Position numbers and translations under genes: made by a program. A stretch of 10,191 nucleotides of DNA from an uncultured Acidaminococcus sp. Lineage in GTDB: Bacteria; Bacillota_C; Negativicutes; Acidaminococcales; Acidaminococcaceae. A model generated the notes under the pieces. The model was not told the origin of the DNA, did no database searches, and saw nothing but the letters and a program-made list of their open reading frames with translations. Below are positions 1 to 8,296 of the stretch, piece after piece; within the stretch, counting starts at the first letter, position 1; each line of letters starts with the position of its first letter. Location: NCBI GenBank assembly GCA_900314165.1, contig OMUE01000196.1, positions 1 through 10,191 of the forward strand, written 5' to 3'.

Positions 1-17
1 ATTTTACTTGAGTTCTT

Positions 18-797
18 CTAATAAAACAGAATAGTGTCATGATTTCGGATGAAATTCGGAGCCATTGTTTTATAACCTGAGAGCCACCCTATTCTCCAGA
101 CAATTTCTCGTTGAAAATTCTCTGCTCCAAAAACCTCATCCATTATCTTCTTCAGGTTTTCGACTTCATTAAAATCAATACTTATAAAAATGCTTCCGTC
201 GTCTGTAAGGAGATTTCTGGCGAGCATGAGCCTTGAATACATCATCGAGCACCAATCAGAATGGAACCTCCCATTGGAATCTGTATTCTTAAAAAGTCTA
301 TTCCCGTCTGCATCCACCTCACCAATTTCATCACTGTACTCCGCTGAGCCAACTGCAAAGTCATCTGCATAGATGAAATCGCTGCCCGTATTGTATGGCG
401 GATCAATAAAGATTAGTTTCACTTTCCCCATATAGCTCTCCTGTATGAGCTTGAGGACTTCGAGATTGTCACCTTCGATATACAAATTCTCTGTGGAGTC
501 CCAATTTACACTCTCCTCTGGGCACGGACGCAGAGTCTTGCGGATGGGCTTATTGGCTTCGACTATGGCCGCTTTCTTACCAACCCATGTAAACTCATAG
601 GCCTCGTCGCCCTCCAGCACATCACCGGATAGCATCTGCCGGAGAAGCTCAAAGTTAACCGCCTTCTTGTAGACCTTTTTGTCGGGAGTGCTGCGCTCCT
701 CGTCTACGGTCTCGGTGATGCAATTCGGAAACAGGGCAGCAATCCTGTCGATGTTTTTCTCGGTCATGTCAACTGACTCCATTCTCATTTTATCCAT
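18..797 (-). CDS. Type III Mod-like adenine DNA methyltransferase, truncated by an in-frame TAG
   Basis: Site-specific DNA methyltransferase of the beta-class type III Mod family, expected to methylate adenine using S-adenosylmethionine. The N-terminal portion is typical: YEFTWVGKK around residues 67-75, NLYIEGDNLEVLKLI at about 104-118, then catalytic motif IV IDPPYNTGSD with DPPY at 132-135, and a DDGSIFISID strand at about 199-208. Family members are usually over 600 residues, with the target-recognition region and the FxGxG SAM-binding motif after this point, so the 259-residue product lacks both. The frame stops at TAG (18-20), but the next in-frame codons read K-N-S-S-K, which looks like normal family continuation after HDTILFY. 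A recent nonsense mutation or sequencing error is likely. The ATG at 797 has AGGAGG nine nt upstream and overlaps the end of the preceding gene by 8 nt. Family assignment is strong; whether the gene is functional is open. Confidence 0.85.
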   Translation of the reverse strand: MDKMRMESVDMTEKNIDRIAALFPNCITETVDEERSTPDKKVYKKAVNFELLRQMLSGDVLEGDEAYEFTWVGKKAAIVEANKPIRKTLRPCPEESVNWDSTENLYIEGDNLEVLKLIQESYMGKVKLIFIDPPYNTGSDFIYADDFAVGSAEYSDEIGEVDADGNRLFKNTDSNGRFHSDWCSMMYSRLMLARNLLTDDGSIFISIDFNEVENLKKIMDEVFGAENFQREIVWRIGWLSGYKTMAPNFIRNHDTILFY

Positions 798-1869
798 TAG
801 CTCTTTCCTCCTGCTTGTTTCTGTTCTTATAAGCTATTCTAATTTTTTCAAACTCTGCATCATTGCCCTTCAGCTCGTTTAGTTTCTCTTGTAGGAATTC
901 GAGCGCAAAGTTTGAAAACTTGTGTGTCTTTCCACTCTTGGAGACGGTTATTTCCAGATGATATTTCTTGGATTCCTTCATCTTGAAGTACCAAATGAGT
1001 GCGTATAAATCTTGCGTGCTGATTCCCAGTTTTTCAGCCATCTGCTTTTGAATATACGGATGAGTATCGTCTGGATTCCCTTCAGGGACGGGAACTTCCT
1101 CTGCCAGATCAATATTACCAGTGACTTTTATAACCGGAATACCATCCGTCTCGTTGAAGCTCCCTTCCTTTATGAACTTTGCTTTCTTCAAAACCTGAGT
1201 GACCAGTTTTCTATCAAAGGCAACATCCACACCATACGGAGTTGAAAACTTTCCGTCGCTATAATTTACAATACCCAGATTGGCAGTCCCGCTCTTGCGT
1301 ATCACCTCAAGGACGCGAAGCAAATTTTCTCGTTCTCGATTTATGCGATCCGATATAATCCGCTCCATCTCGGCGGGCTTTATTTTTCCGTTTCTCGCCC
1401 GATAACGATAAAATACATCTCCAGCTGTTATACTTTCGCTGCTGTTATCCTTTTGAGCGATCACGGGCTTTATTTCAGACTCGATTGTATATATCCAGCC
1501 GATTTTCTTTCGCTCTGTAATAATGACACCGTTATCATCCTCTTTTTCTTCTTCCAGAACAATTGCCCCCATTTCCCATTCTATAGCAGGTGAGAAAAGG
1601 GCGTTTATGGCGTCAGTAAATACTTCCTGCTTCAAGTTTTCAAAGTTATCATTTTTAAGGCCTACGATTTTTCTTGGCGAGTCTGTGATGCCGAAGATAA
1701 TATACCCTCCGCTGTTATTTGCATAAGCAGCCATCGTTTTAGCATAAGCTGCAGTATTTCCTTTATTGAAAGACTGTTTGAACTCAACAGTATTACTTTC
1801 TCTGCTCCTCATCGTGCCAGAAGAAGTTCTTCCTGCAAGGATTTTTCGAACTTCTTTATCATGATCCAT
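790..1869 (-). CDS. AlbA_2 (Schlafen-like) domain protein
   Basis: A 359-residue protein with an N-terminal AlbA_2 domain, the Schlafen-related putative nucleic-acid-binding fold (about residues 24-170). The hallmarks are visible: SNTVEFKQSFN at 25-35, then a helix, and NNSGGYIIFGITD at 51-63. The segment GDVFYRYRARNGKI at 150-163 also suits the end of this domain. Residues 180-345 are not recognised; the part near HPYIQKQMAEKLGIS (270-284) looks like a helix-turn-helix. In other bacteria such domains occur in transcription regulators and in defence loci, where Schlafen-like proteins may cleave RNA. The exact role here is unknown. The gene overlaps the upstream DUF4391 gene by 11 nt and the downstream methyltransferase by 8 nt, which indicates translational coupling. 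Start ATG at 1869 has GGAGG nine nt upstream. Confidence 0.85.
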   Translation of the reverse strand: MDHDKEVRKILAGRTSSGTMRSRESNTVEFKQSFNKGNTAAYAKTMAAYANNSGGYIIFGITDSPRKIVGLKNDNFENLKQEVFTDAINALFSPAIEWEMGAIVLEEEKEDDNGVIITERKKIGWIYTIESEIKPVIAQKDNSSESITAGDVFYRYRARNGKIKPAEMERIISDRINRERENLLRVLEVIRKSGTANLGIVNYSDGKFSTPYGVDVAFDRKLVTQVLKKAKFIKEGSFNETDGIPVIKVTGNIDLAEEVPVPEGNPDDTHPYIQKQMAEKLGISTQDLYALIWYFKMKESKKYHLEITVSKSGKTHKFSNFALEFLQEKLNELKGNDAEFEKIRIAYKNRNKQEERANG

Positions 1870-2527
1870 TACCCAGCACCTCCAGTTCTTTTTTTAGTTT
1901 CTTTAGCTCTGCGTTCAGCTGCACCTGCTTGTTCAGCTGCTTTTCCTTGCGGACTTTCGCTTGAAGTGCTGCAATCTGCTTTTCCAGCTCCTGACGGCGG
2001 GTATCGCGTTCTACGGATTCCTTCAGCGATTCAGTCTTTCCGTCCTCGGCGCGGAGCGCATCGCCCGCGATCTGCCGCACAAAATTCTCATAAACCTTAT
2101 CGACACTCAGGCCTTCTACCTTCAGAGGCAGCTCATCTTCCGGGAGCCAATCTGTGTGATAGTAGGTGCCTACCTTAAAAGCATTTGACCCGGAGGCCGC
2201 AGCCTCTTTGTAGGCCGTCCACGCTTGATACTTTCCATCGTATTCCAGTAGGAACAGAATGTGATAAGGTATCTCTTTATCAATCTGCCGGAGGACGGAT
2301 TCTTCAAGCTGCTGCCCGTTTAGCTTTACCTCAAATATCTCCAGCTCTGTTACGGTTTCACCGGCGGCAAGATTCATGGTCGTAGTGGCCACTTTGTTGC
2401 GCCAGTAGATCACCTTGATCTGATCTATGAACACTCGCTTTAACGTCGGCGATACAGAAATGTTCTCATAGAACTTCTGCTTCGGGATGCGCCGGTTAAA
2501 CTCCGTGCTCTTCGGTAATCCAATCAC
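1859..2527 (-). CDS. DUF4391 domain protein with C-terminal coiled coil
   Basis: The first residues MIGLPKSTEFNRRIPKQKFY and the following FIDQIKVIYWRNKV and ELEIFEVKL segments match my memory of the DUF4391 family, whose members usually sit between a large helicase and a type III-like methyltransferase. The biochemical function is not established. Residues about 1-155 form the domain. Residues about 165-218 are rich in K, E, Q and L with heptad-like spacing and should form a coiled coil, perhaps for docking onto the helicase or methyltransferase. I chose the GTG at 2527 (222 residues) because AGGAGG at 2536-2541 lies 8 nt upstream of it. The GTG at 2536 that opens the longer frame overlaps the ribosome-binding site itself. 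The gene follows the helicase stop (2541-2543) closely and overlaps the next gene by 11 nt. Confidence 0.85.
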   Translation of the reverse strand: MIGLPKSTEFNRRIPKQKFYENISVSPTLKRVFIDQIKVIYWRNKVATTTMNLAAGETVTELEIFEVKLNGQQLEESVLRQIDKEIPYHILFLLEYDGKYQAWTAYKEAAASGSNAFKVGTYYHTDWLPEDELPLKVEGLSVDKVYENFVRQIAGDALRAEDGKTESLKESVERDTRRQELEKQIAALQAKVRKEKQLNKQVQLNAELKKLKKELEVLGNGS

Positions 2528-2535
2528 CGGATGCA

Positions 2536-2541
2536 CCTCCT
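2536..2541 (-). promoter_or_regulatory. Shine-Dalgarno site that fixes the DUF4391 start
   Basis: AGGAGG on the minus strand, 8 nt before GTG 2527. It partly overlaps the helicase stop codon (TGA, 2541-2543), so translation of the two genes is likely coupled. It rules out the earlier in-frame GTG at 2536, which shares bases with the site. Confidence 0.75.
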
Positions 2542-5500
2542 CATTTCACTACTAAGAAGCAAATAAGCTCAAAGTCATCCAGCCCGTTGATCTCCGACAT
2601 CAGGGCAGAAGTCCCGCCAGCGGAGAACAGGCTGTCAATATCGCTTTCTTCTTTTACATCAATAATGGAATTTATCGCATCGGAGAGAAGCTGCGACACT
2701 TCCTCCATGTTCCTTCCATCATCAGTTTCCTTGTTGAATTTCTCGCACAGTGTCAAAATCGGTTCAGACTTTCCTCGGCACAGCAACCGGACGGTGTCCA
2801 GCAGCTTCTTCGGATTCAAGTAGTCGCAGACAATTTCTCCGTCTACACCGATATACACCATGTAGAACGGGTGAATGCGATTCTGGTTATCAATGTTGAT
2901 ACTGTTATTGATGTTCCGTAGGACAAAGATCACGCCCTCCGGATTCTCCTCCGTGGCCGGAACTACCGCGTGCAGTCCCTTCGGCTTAGTACTAAGGTCA
3001 TGCGTCTTTATATATTCCAGCAGGTCAAGCCGGAACTCATTTAGTCCCAGATCCATGATGGAAATACCTGTCGACATATCTTCAATATCCACGACCTCTT
3101 CCTGCAGACGCTTCAGCTGCTGCTTTCTGTATTCGAGGTCGCCTTTTTCCTCTGGATTGATCAGGTCATCGTCTCCGGTCGAGGTCATAACGGAGATTTT
3201 CATTCTGGTCTCCACGCGAGATTTAAGGTTGATGTAATCGTCCAGCGTCATGTCCGGCCAGAAGTTCACCAGCTGAATATACAGGTTCCTGCTGCCGATA
3301 CGGTCAATTCGACCGAAGCGCTGGATGATGCGCACCGGATTCCAGTGAATGTCATAGTTCACCAGATAATCGCAGTCTTGCAGGTTTTGACCTTCGGAAA
3401 TACAGTCCGTAGCAATCAGGACATCAATTTCCTTTGTACTGCCCGGCATCAGAACATCACGGCTCTTTGATATAGGCGAGAAGCAGGTCAGCACATTATT
3501 GAGCGTGGCTTTCAGGCCTTTGATGGTAGTCCGTCCGTCAATGCTTCCAGTAATAACCGCTGTATCCAGACCATAGTTTGATTTCATGTAGGCAGACACC
3601 TGATCGTACAGATACTCTGCCGTATCGGAGAACGCGGAGAAGATCAGCACCTTCTTGTTGCCCTCATTGATAGGATGCTTCATTTTGTCATCCAGAAGAT
3701 GAAGCAAGGTCTGCAGCTTCAGGTCATGCTCCGGTGTGACGTCTGCTATCATAAGCGTCAGCAGCTCAAGCGTATCCGCATCGCGCTGCAGCTCATCACG
3801 CCATGTTTTATAGTCCATATCAGCAAGGTCAATCTTTACCTTTTTGCCGACGGTGAAGTAATCGTTATTCTCGTCATCAATATCAAAATCGCTGTCAGAA
3901 GCCTCATACATATCCAGATCAGCTTTTCCGTTTTTCTCAAAGCTGTCAATGGCTGAGATGGTGCTCTTTATCAGCGCCAGAATTCTGCTCAATGTCAAAT
4001 TGAAGGAATAAACAGAGCTCTCCAGACGCTTCAGGAGATTGATACTCATCAAACGCTGGATGCCTTGCTCACGGCCTTTCTGCGTAAGGTTATTTCCTTT
4101 GTTGTGCGTGAGGTCGATGTACTTCGACATCTTGCTCGGAAAGATATAGTTTGACGGAGTATAGATCACGAGCGTCAGCTGCATCAACTGCTCGTAAATC
4201 TGGTTATAGTTTATGGCGCTCGAAAGATCGGTCATGCTCGGACGCCTTGAGATAGGCTTCAGGCGTTGCGGGAATTTGCCGATTTCTTCCGTGTTGTAAT
4301 ATTTCTCTATGTGCTTTCTGGAGCGGGCAATCGTCACGCTATCGAGGACTTCAAAGAAATCGAAATCCAGTGTCCTAAGCAGCGCGTCCGTCGTTCTTGC
4401 TTCCGGATCGAGCTTGCTCCATGCATTGAAGGCTTTCTGCGCCTGACGGAATATCTCATCAATCGGCTTTTTGGTATCGAGCTTCTCATTGATAAATTCC
4501 GAGTTCCCCTCATAGGCGATGGCCAGCTGATTTTTCAGGTCGGTGAATCTGTTGTTGACCGGTGTCGCTGACAGCATCAACACTTTCGTCTTGACGCCAG
4601 CACGGATCACCTTGTCCATCAATTTCACATAGCGGTTCTCCTGCGTGTTGGCATGGGTACCTGCGCCATTCCTGAAATTGTGAGACTCGTCGATGACCAC
4701 AAGATCGTAGTTACCCCAGTTCAGGCGATCAAGGTCGAGGCCATTGGAAAAGCCGCCTGCGCGTGAAAGATCAGTATGGAAAAGGACGTCATAATTCAAC
4801 CGATCAGAGGCAATCGGATTATTGACATAGTTATCTTTATAGGTATTCCAGTTTTCCGATAGCTTCTTCGGGCAGAGGACAAGGACGGTTTTATTCCTGT
4901 TCTCATAATATTTGATAACAGCCAGCGCAGTGAAGGTCTTACCAAGACCAACGCTGTCAGCAAGGATGCAGCCATTGTACTTCTCCAGCTTGTTGATGAT
5001 GGCAAGTACCGCGTCCCTCTGGAAGTCATACAACATACTCCAGATCTTGCTCTGCTTAAAACCGGTCGCCTCATTCGGCAAAACGTCCTCCGAAATATCA
5101 TCAAGGAACTCACTGAACACGTTATAGAGTGTCATGAAATAAATGAATTCTGGTGAGTTCTCATTGTAAGCCGTACTGATATTTGAAATGATGACATCGG
5201 TCACATCCTGCATCTTATCCTTGTCATTCCAAAGCGACTCGAAAAGCTGCATGTACTGCGTGGAGAAAGGTGCCTCCATACGGTTTACCATGTTATAGCT
5301 GTTATTGCCGCGCTCGCAGCCGATATCGACAGTCGTGAAACCGTTCATCGGCATGTATGCTACTTCTTCAGCAGGAGCCTTGACGGTCATAAAGCCGCCC
5401 ATGTTCTCGCCAGTAACATTGGACTTAAAGGTCGCCTTGCGCTTGATCCAATCTGCGCATTCCTTTGCAATGGCCTTCTGCGTCATCTCATTACGCAGCT

Positions 5501-5768
5501 TGATTTCAAATTCCGTACCGTACAGACTGCTTTCGCGGCTGAGACGCGGGATATAGAATTCGCGTTTCTGCTTCTCAGCCTTTTCCTTGATAAATGTCGG
5601 AGACGTGAAAATAAACCGGAACTCGTCCACCTGCTCCAGCTGCGCCTTCAACTCTTTATACGCATACATAGAAAAGCACGCAGCGGCAATTGATACCTTG
5701 CTACCTCGCTTAACCGTCTGCTTCAAATCGTCGCGGACTATATCCGTGACATTGTCAAATATTTTCAT
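2541..5768 (-). CDS. SNF2-like superfamily 2 helicase/translocase with N-terminal PLD-like domain
   Basis: A 1075-residue ATP-dependent DNA translocase or helicase. Residues about 1-190 resemble the phospholipase D-like domain found ahead of some helicases (SIAAACFSMYAYKELKAQL at 26-44; FSTQYMQLFESLW at 168-180), but no HxK(x4)D motif is present, so it is probably non-catalytic. The motor motifs are intact: Walker A ADSVGLGKT at 270-278, Walker B VVIDESH at 357-363, motif III LSATPVNN at 399-406, motif V IATDCISEGQN at 785-795, and motif VI QRFGRIDRIG at 816-825. DESH, SATP and the arginine-finger motif point to the SNF2/HepA side of SF2. About 250 residues beyond motif VI are unassigned. A long insertion between the two RecA lobes includes an acidic stretch near 624-637. 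Start ATG 5768 has AGGAG seven nt upstream, 19 nt after the regulator's stop. Proteins of this type accompany DUF4391 and Mod-like genes; the likely role is remodelling or translocating on foreign DNA. Confidence 0.9.
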   Translation of the reverse strand: MKIFDNVTDIVRDDLKQTVKRGSKVSIAAACFSMYAYKELKAQLEQVDEFRFIFTSPTFIKEKAEKQKREFYIPRLSRESSLYGTEFEIKLRNEMTQKAIAKECADWIKRKATFKSNVTGENMGGFMTVKAPAEEVAYMPMNGFTTVDIGCERGNNSYNMVNRMEAPFSTQYMQLFESLWNDKDKMQDVTDVIISNISTAYNENSPEFIYFMTLYNVFSEFLDDISEDVLPNEATGFKQSKIWSMLYDFQRDAVLAIINKLEKYNGCILADSVGLGKTFTALAVIKYYENRNKTVLVLCPKKLSENWNTYKDNYVNNPIASDRLNYDVLFHTDLSRAGGFSNGLDLDRLNWGNYDLVVIDESHNFRNGAGTHANTQENRYVKLMDKVIRAGVKTKVLMLSATPVNNRFTDLKNQLAIAYEGNSEFINEKLDTKKPIDEIFRQAQKAFNAWSKLDPEARTTDALLRTLDFDFFEVLDSVTIARSRKHIEKYYNTEEIGKFPQRLKPISRRPSMTDLSSAINYNQIYEQLMQLTLVIYTPSNYIFPSKMSKYIDLTHNKGNNLTQKGREQGIQRLMSINLLKRLESSVYSFNLTLSRILALIKSTISAIDSFEKNGKADLDMYEASDSDFDIDDENNDYFTVGKKVKIDLADMDYKTWRDELQRDADTLELLTLMIADVTPEHDLKLQTLLHLLDDKMKHPINEGNKKVLIFSAFSDTAEYLYDQVSAYMKSNYGLDTAVITGSIDGRTTIKGLKATLNNVLTCFSPISKSRDVLMPGSTKEIDVLIATDCISEGQNLQDCDYLVNYDIHWNPVRIIQRFGRIDRIGSRNLYIQLVNFWPDMTLDDYINLKSRVETRMKISVMTSTGDDDLINPEEKGDLEYRKQQLKRLQEEVVDIEDMSTGISIMDLGLNEFRLDLLEYIKTHDLSTKPKGLHAVVPATEENPEGVIFVLRNINNSINIDNQNRIHPFYMVYIGVDGEIVCDYLNPKKLLDTVRLLCRGKSEPILTLCEKFNKETDDGRNMEEVSQLLSDAINSIIDVKEESDIDSLFSAGGTSALMSEINGLDDFELICFLVVK

Positions 5769-5787
5769 AGATTTTCTCCTTTGGATG

Positions 5788-6018
5788 TCACGTCAAGTCT
5801 TTTTCTTCCTCCGCTTCATCTGGCACTATTTCGCAAATGTCCGAAATATCACATTTAAGTTCTTCACAGATTTTCACTAATACATCTGTTGTTACATTTG
5901 CGCCTTTACCGAGCTTGGCAAGGGAGGCGGAGCTTATCTTTGCCTTCTTTGCAAACTCCGTTTTTTTCATGTCTCTCTCTACGAGTATTACCCATAATTT
6001 TTTGTAAGATAATTTCAT
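5788..6018 (-). CDS. Small XRE/Cro-CI family HTH regulator
   Basis: A 76-residue DNA-binding protein that is almost entirely one helix-turn-helix domain of the XRE type (HTH_26-like subgroup). KTEFAKKAKISSASLAKLGKG (19-39) is the HTH, followed by VTTDVLVKICEELKCDISDIC (42-62), the typical family ending. The last residues are acidic. Its start ATG overlaps the ATPase stop by 4 nt (ATGA), with AAAGGAG five nt upstream, so it is made from the operon message. It is the only obvious transcription factor of the locus and probably represses or tunes the promoter at 9405-9433, where palindromes and repeats offer binding sites. That link is inference. Its position in the middle of the operon, between the ABC-3C genes and the helicase/methyltransferase genes, may mark the join of two older modules. 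Confidence 0.9.
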   Translation of the reverse strand: MKLSYKKLWVILVERDMKKTEFAKKAKISSASLAKLGKGANVTTDVLVKICEELKCDISDICEIVPDEAEEEKDLT

Positions 6019-7847
6019 ACTGTCTCCTTTGGAAGATCTTTTCTCCAGCTCGGCATAAAGCCGTACACATGACCATCTTTCTCGTCTTTATGGTACGTTA
6101 CTACATTTCCTCCTCGTGCTTTAAAATCTATATCAGCCGGGATAACATTCAGGTTATCCACGACGATTACCTGTCCGTCGCCCTGATGGTTTAAGAAGTA
6201 TTGATACAATCCGTTCTTTATGGTCTCGCCATCAAATGCGTCCTCATTCTCGTCAAATCCTAAGAGCGGCGTATCAACCATCAAGAAGCCCGGTTTCACG
6301 AAAACATCATCCGTATTGAAATATTCATAAAGCATCAATGCAACGACTGAATTCAGGAAATAGCGATACCCCTTTCCCTGATCCTCTGATTTCGGAACAC
6401 CGTCCATCAGGATGTCAAAAGTGGTGAAATCCCAGCTGGCGTATCCAACAGAACGATAATTGCACTCCTTCAATATCCGATTAAGAATCGTATTGAAGCC
6501 GGTTCCTACTTCCTCCTCAAACTCCTGCTTTGCATGGTAGAGAGGAGGATTTTTCTTTTTCTTAAGCTCCGAGACCTTCTTGTCTCCAAGAATGGCAAGC
6601 TGATCATTAACAAAGTCGATTCCATTTTGAAGTGTTGTATAGTCCTTAAAGCGCTGCATATTGTATCGGTAATTCTGGATTTCTTGATTCTTTTCATCAA
6701 GGGCAGCACTTATTTCTGTCCTGCGCTCCTGAAGCTCCTCGATACTCTTCTGTAGTGTTTTCTGCTCGTCCCGGACATTATCCTCCGTGGCAACAATCAC
6801 CGCGAGCTCTGAGGCTATTCTCTTAATTTCTGCATTGATTGCCTCGGCATAACTGTCGTCATCTTCCGGATGTAGCTCCCCACCGCAGAATGGGCAGATA
6901 CCATTCGAGGGCATGTCTTTAACAGCCTGTTCTCCCTTTGAAATAAAATCAAGCCTTTGCAGGTCAGCCTTGTACTGACTGATAAGTGATTCATATCTAT
7001 CTACAAGAACACGGCAATTTGCGTACTCCTGCTGGTATTCAGCGACCTGCCTTACAATGGCAGTATTTTCCTCCATCAGGTCTTTTATTTCCTGTTGCAC
7101 TTCCTGAATACGTTCAGAAAGCTCTTGCATTTCCTTATCGATGTCCGTACCTTCCAGCTCTTCCAACTGCATGATGTAGCTGATACGCTTTTCGGTCAGT
7201 GCGGCTACCTGCTCATCGATATAATCGACCACGGCCTTTTTCTTTGCTGTAGCAACCTCCGGTTTTGTTATTTCAGGGATACCCTTCTTATAATCTCCGG
7301 TCAGCAGGAAATACAAGGACGCAATTAGTGGTGTCTCATAGCGAGAATCCTTTATTACGATGGACTCTGATTTGTCAATCTCGTTTTCATCGGCAAAGAA
7401 AACGCTTGCAATATTAGTCCAAGACATACGCTCTCTTGCATATCGAGCAGTCTTCGGAACCTCAATCGTTTCATCAAGGCCAATGATGCGTAGCCACAGA
7501 TCATTCAGATATCTCGAATTATCCTTTTTGTAGTTTGTATCGTATTCTCCGTTATCTACCTCATCGCTTTCAGATGTTACCGTAACCGTTTCTTCGTCGA
7601 GTTTTCTGGTCATGATGATCCGGCCATATCGCTCTGTAAGGAAAGTGCCCTCGATATCCGTATAGCCGGTCAACGGTGAATAAGGCCTTGTGTCAGAGCT
7701 GAAAAGGTAATAAATACATTTCAGTATCCATGTTTTACCTGTATTTGACCTGCCCTGTATGATATTTAACCCGTCGGTAAAATTTACGACACCGTCAACC
7801 TTCCCGGCTCCGGATACACGTAATTTTTCGATCATGAATTTTTGCAT
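6015..7847 (-). CDS. SMC/Rad50-like ABC ATPase with zinc hook (DUF3732 type; ABC-3C ATPase)
   Basis: A 610-residue ATPase built like a small Rad50 or RecN. Walker A GRSNTGKT is at residues 32-39, in the setting NIIQGRSNTGKTWILKCI. Two coiled-coil arms (about 205-310 and 335-420) flank a CPFCGG zinc-hook motif at 318-323. The signature region is KGYRYFLNS at about 492-500, in place of LSGGQ. Walker B is FLMVDTP at 521-527, followed by an E/D-rich stretch. This arrangement fits DUF3732-containing proteins, which serve as the ATPase of ABC-three-component (ABC-3C) conflict systems. ATPase dimers joined by zinc hooks are expected to sense or clamp DNA ends or other nucleic-acid structures. Start ATG 7847 has AAAGGAGG seven nt upstream. 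The stop of the middle component is 2 nt before the start codon, and the stop of this gene overlaps the XRE start. Confidence 0.88.
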   Translation of the reverse strand: MQKFMIEKLRVSGAGKVDGVVNFTDGLNIIQGRSNTGKTWILKCIYYLFSSDTRPYSPLTGYTDIEGTFLTERYGRIIMTRKLDEETVTVTSESDEVDNGEYDTNYKKDNSRYLNDLWLRIIGLDETIEVPKTARYARERMSWTNIASVFFADENEIDKSESIVIKDSRYETPLIASLYFLLTGDYKKGIPEITKPEVATAKKKAVVDYIDEQVAALTEKRISYIMQLEELEGTDIDKEMQELSERIQEVQQEIKDLMEENTAIVRQVAEYQQEYANCRVLVDRYESLISQYKADLQRLDFISKGEQAVKDMPSNGICPFCGGELHPEDDDSYAEAINAEIKRIASELAVIVATEDNVRDEQKTLQKSIEELQERRTEISAALDEKNQEIQNYRYNMQRFKDYTTLQNGIDFVNDQLAILGDKKVSELKKKKNPPLYHAKQEFEEEVGTGFNTILNRILKECNYRSVGYASWDFTTFDILMDGVPKSEDQGKGYRYFLNSVVALMLYEYFNTDDVFVKPGFLMVDTPLLGFDENEDAFDGETIKNGLYQYFLNHQGDGQVIVVDNLNVIPADIDFKARGGNVVTYHKDEKDGHVYGFMPSWRKDLPKETV

Positions 7848-7849
7848 CC

Positions 7850-8296
7850 TTACGCCTCCTTTGACTCCGTTGCCCGGTCGCTTATGTACTGCAAAACACC
7901 ATCATCGGTAAAACCCGAAAATTTCCTGCATACGATTTTGGCTCCAACTGTATACGCCTTTGCATATGGAGACTGGATATTCTGGACAACATCTCGTCCT
8001 CTGTCGTTGATACTGTAAAGGAACCCTCGCTCCGTATGCTCAACATTTATAAAATCGTTTCTGACTGAGAGCTTTATGGCCTCAGTTATTTTTTCGCGTT
8101 TATTGGCAAATTCAGCAAATCCGAATTCATTATCTCCATGTAGATTCTTATCCAGAACCTTGCACTTCTTTCCATAAATACAGATGAAGTCCAGTGCTGC
8201 AAGTCGATCCACATTTGCTGGAGCACCTAAGGTGTCCGCCAAAAGCAACACCCTCAACATATTTTCGAATACTGTGTTGAACACCTTACTCCGCAT
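7850..8296 (-). CDS. ABC-3C middle component (small winged-helix-like protein)
   Basis: A protein of about 148 residues beginning MRSKVFNTVFENMLRVLLLADTL. The pattern FNxxFExxLRxLLLL near the N-terminus, the helical core with LAALDFICIYG, and a C-terminal strand-helix pattern are typical of the winged-helix 'middle component' of ABC-3C systems; it most resembles the family I remember as MC2. It probably bridges the ATPase and the third component. The start is uncertain. ATG 8296 overlaps the upstream stop by 11 nt but has no strong Shine-Dalgarno sequence. GTG 8284 has GGAG four nt before it and would give 144 residues. An in-frame TTG at 8305 is also possible. In every case translation is tied to that of the upstream gene. 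The downstream ATPase begins 2 nt after the stop. Confidence 0.75.
   Translation of the reverse strand: MRSKVFNTVFENMLRVLLLADTLGAPANVDRLAALDFICIYGKKCKVLDKNLHGDNEFGFAEFANKREKITEAIKLSVRNDFINVEHTERGFLYSINDRGRDVVQNIQSPYAKAYTVGAKIVCRKFSGFTDDGVLQYISDRATESKEA

Noticed and set aside
18..797. General recoding of TAG as a sense codon to explain the short methyltransferase
   Set aside because: No other gene in the window has an in-frame TAG, so genome-wide recoding is not supported; a local mutation or base-call error is simpler.
2875..3237. A 120-codon plus-strand frame (and many similar 60-105 codon frames) opposite the operon genes
   Set aside because: Antisense to well-supported genes, with low-complexity serine- or arginine-rich translations and no matching ribosome-binding sites.
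4796..5113. A 105-codon frame inside the helicase gene on the same strand
   Set aside because: It lies in another frame across the Walker A and neighbouring motor segment of an intact helicase, so it is a shadow.
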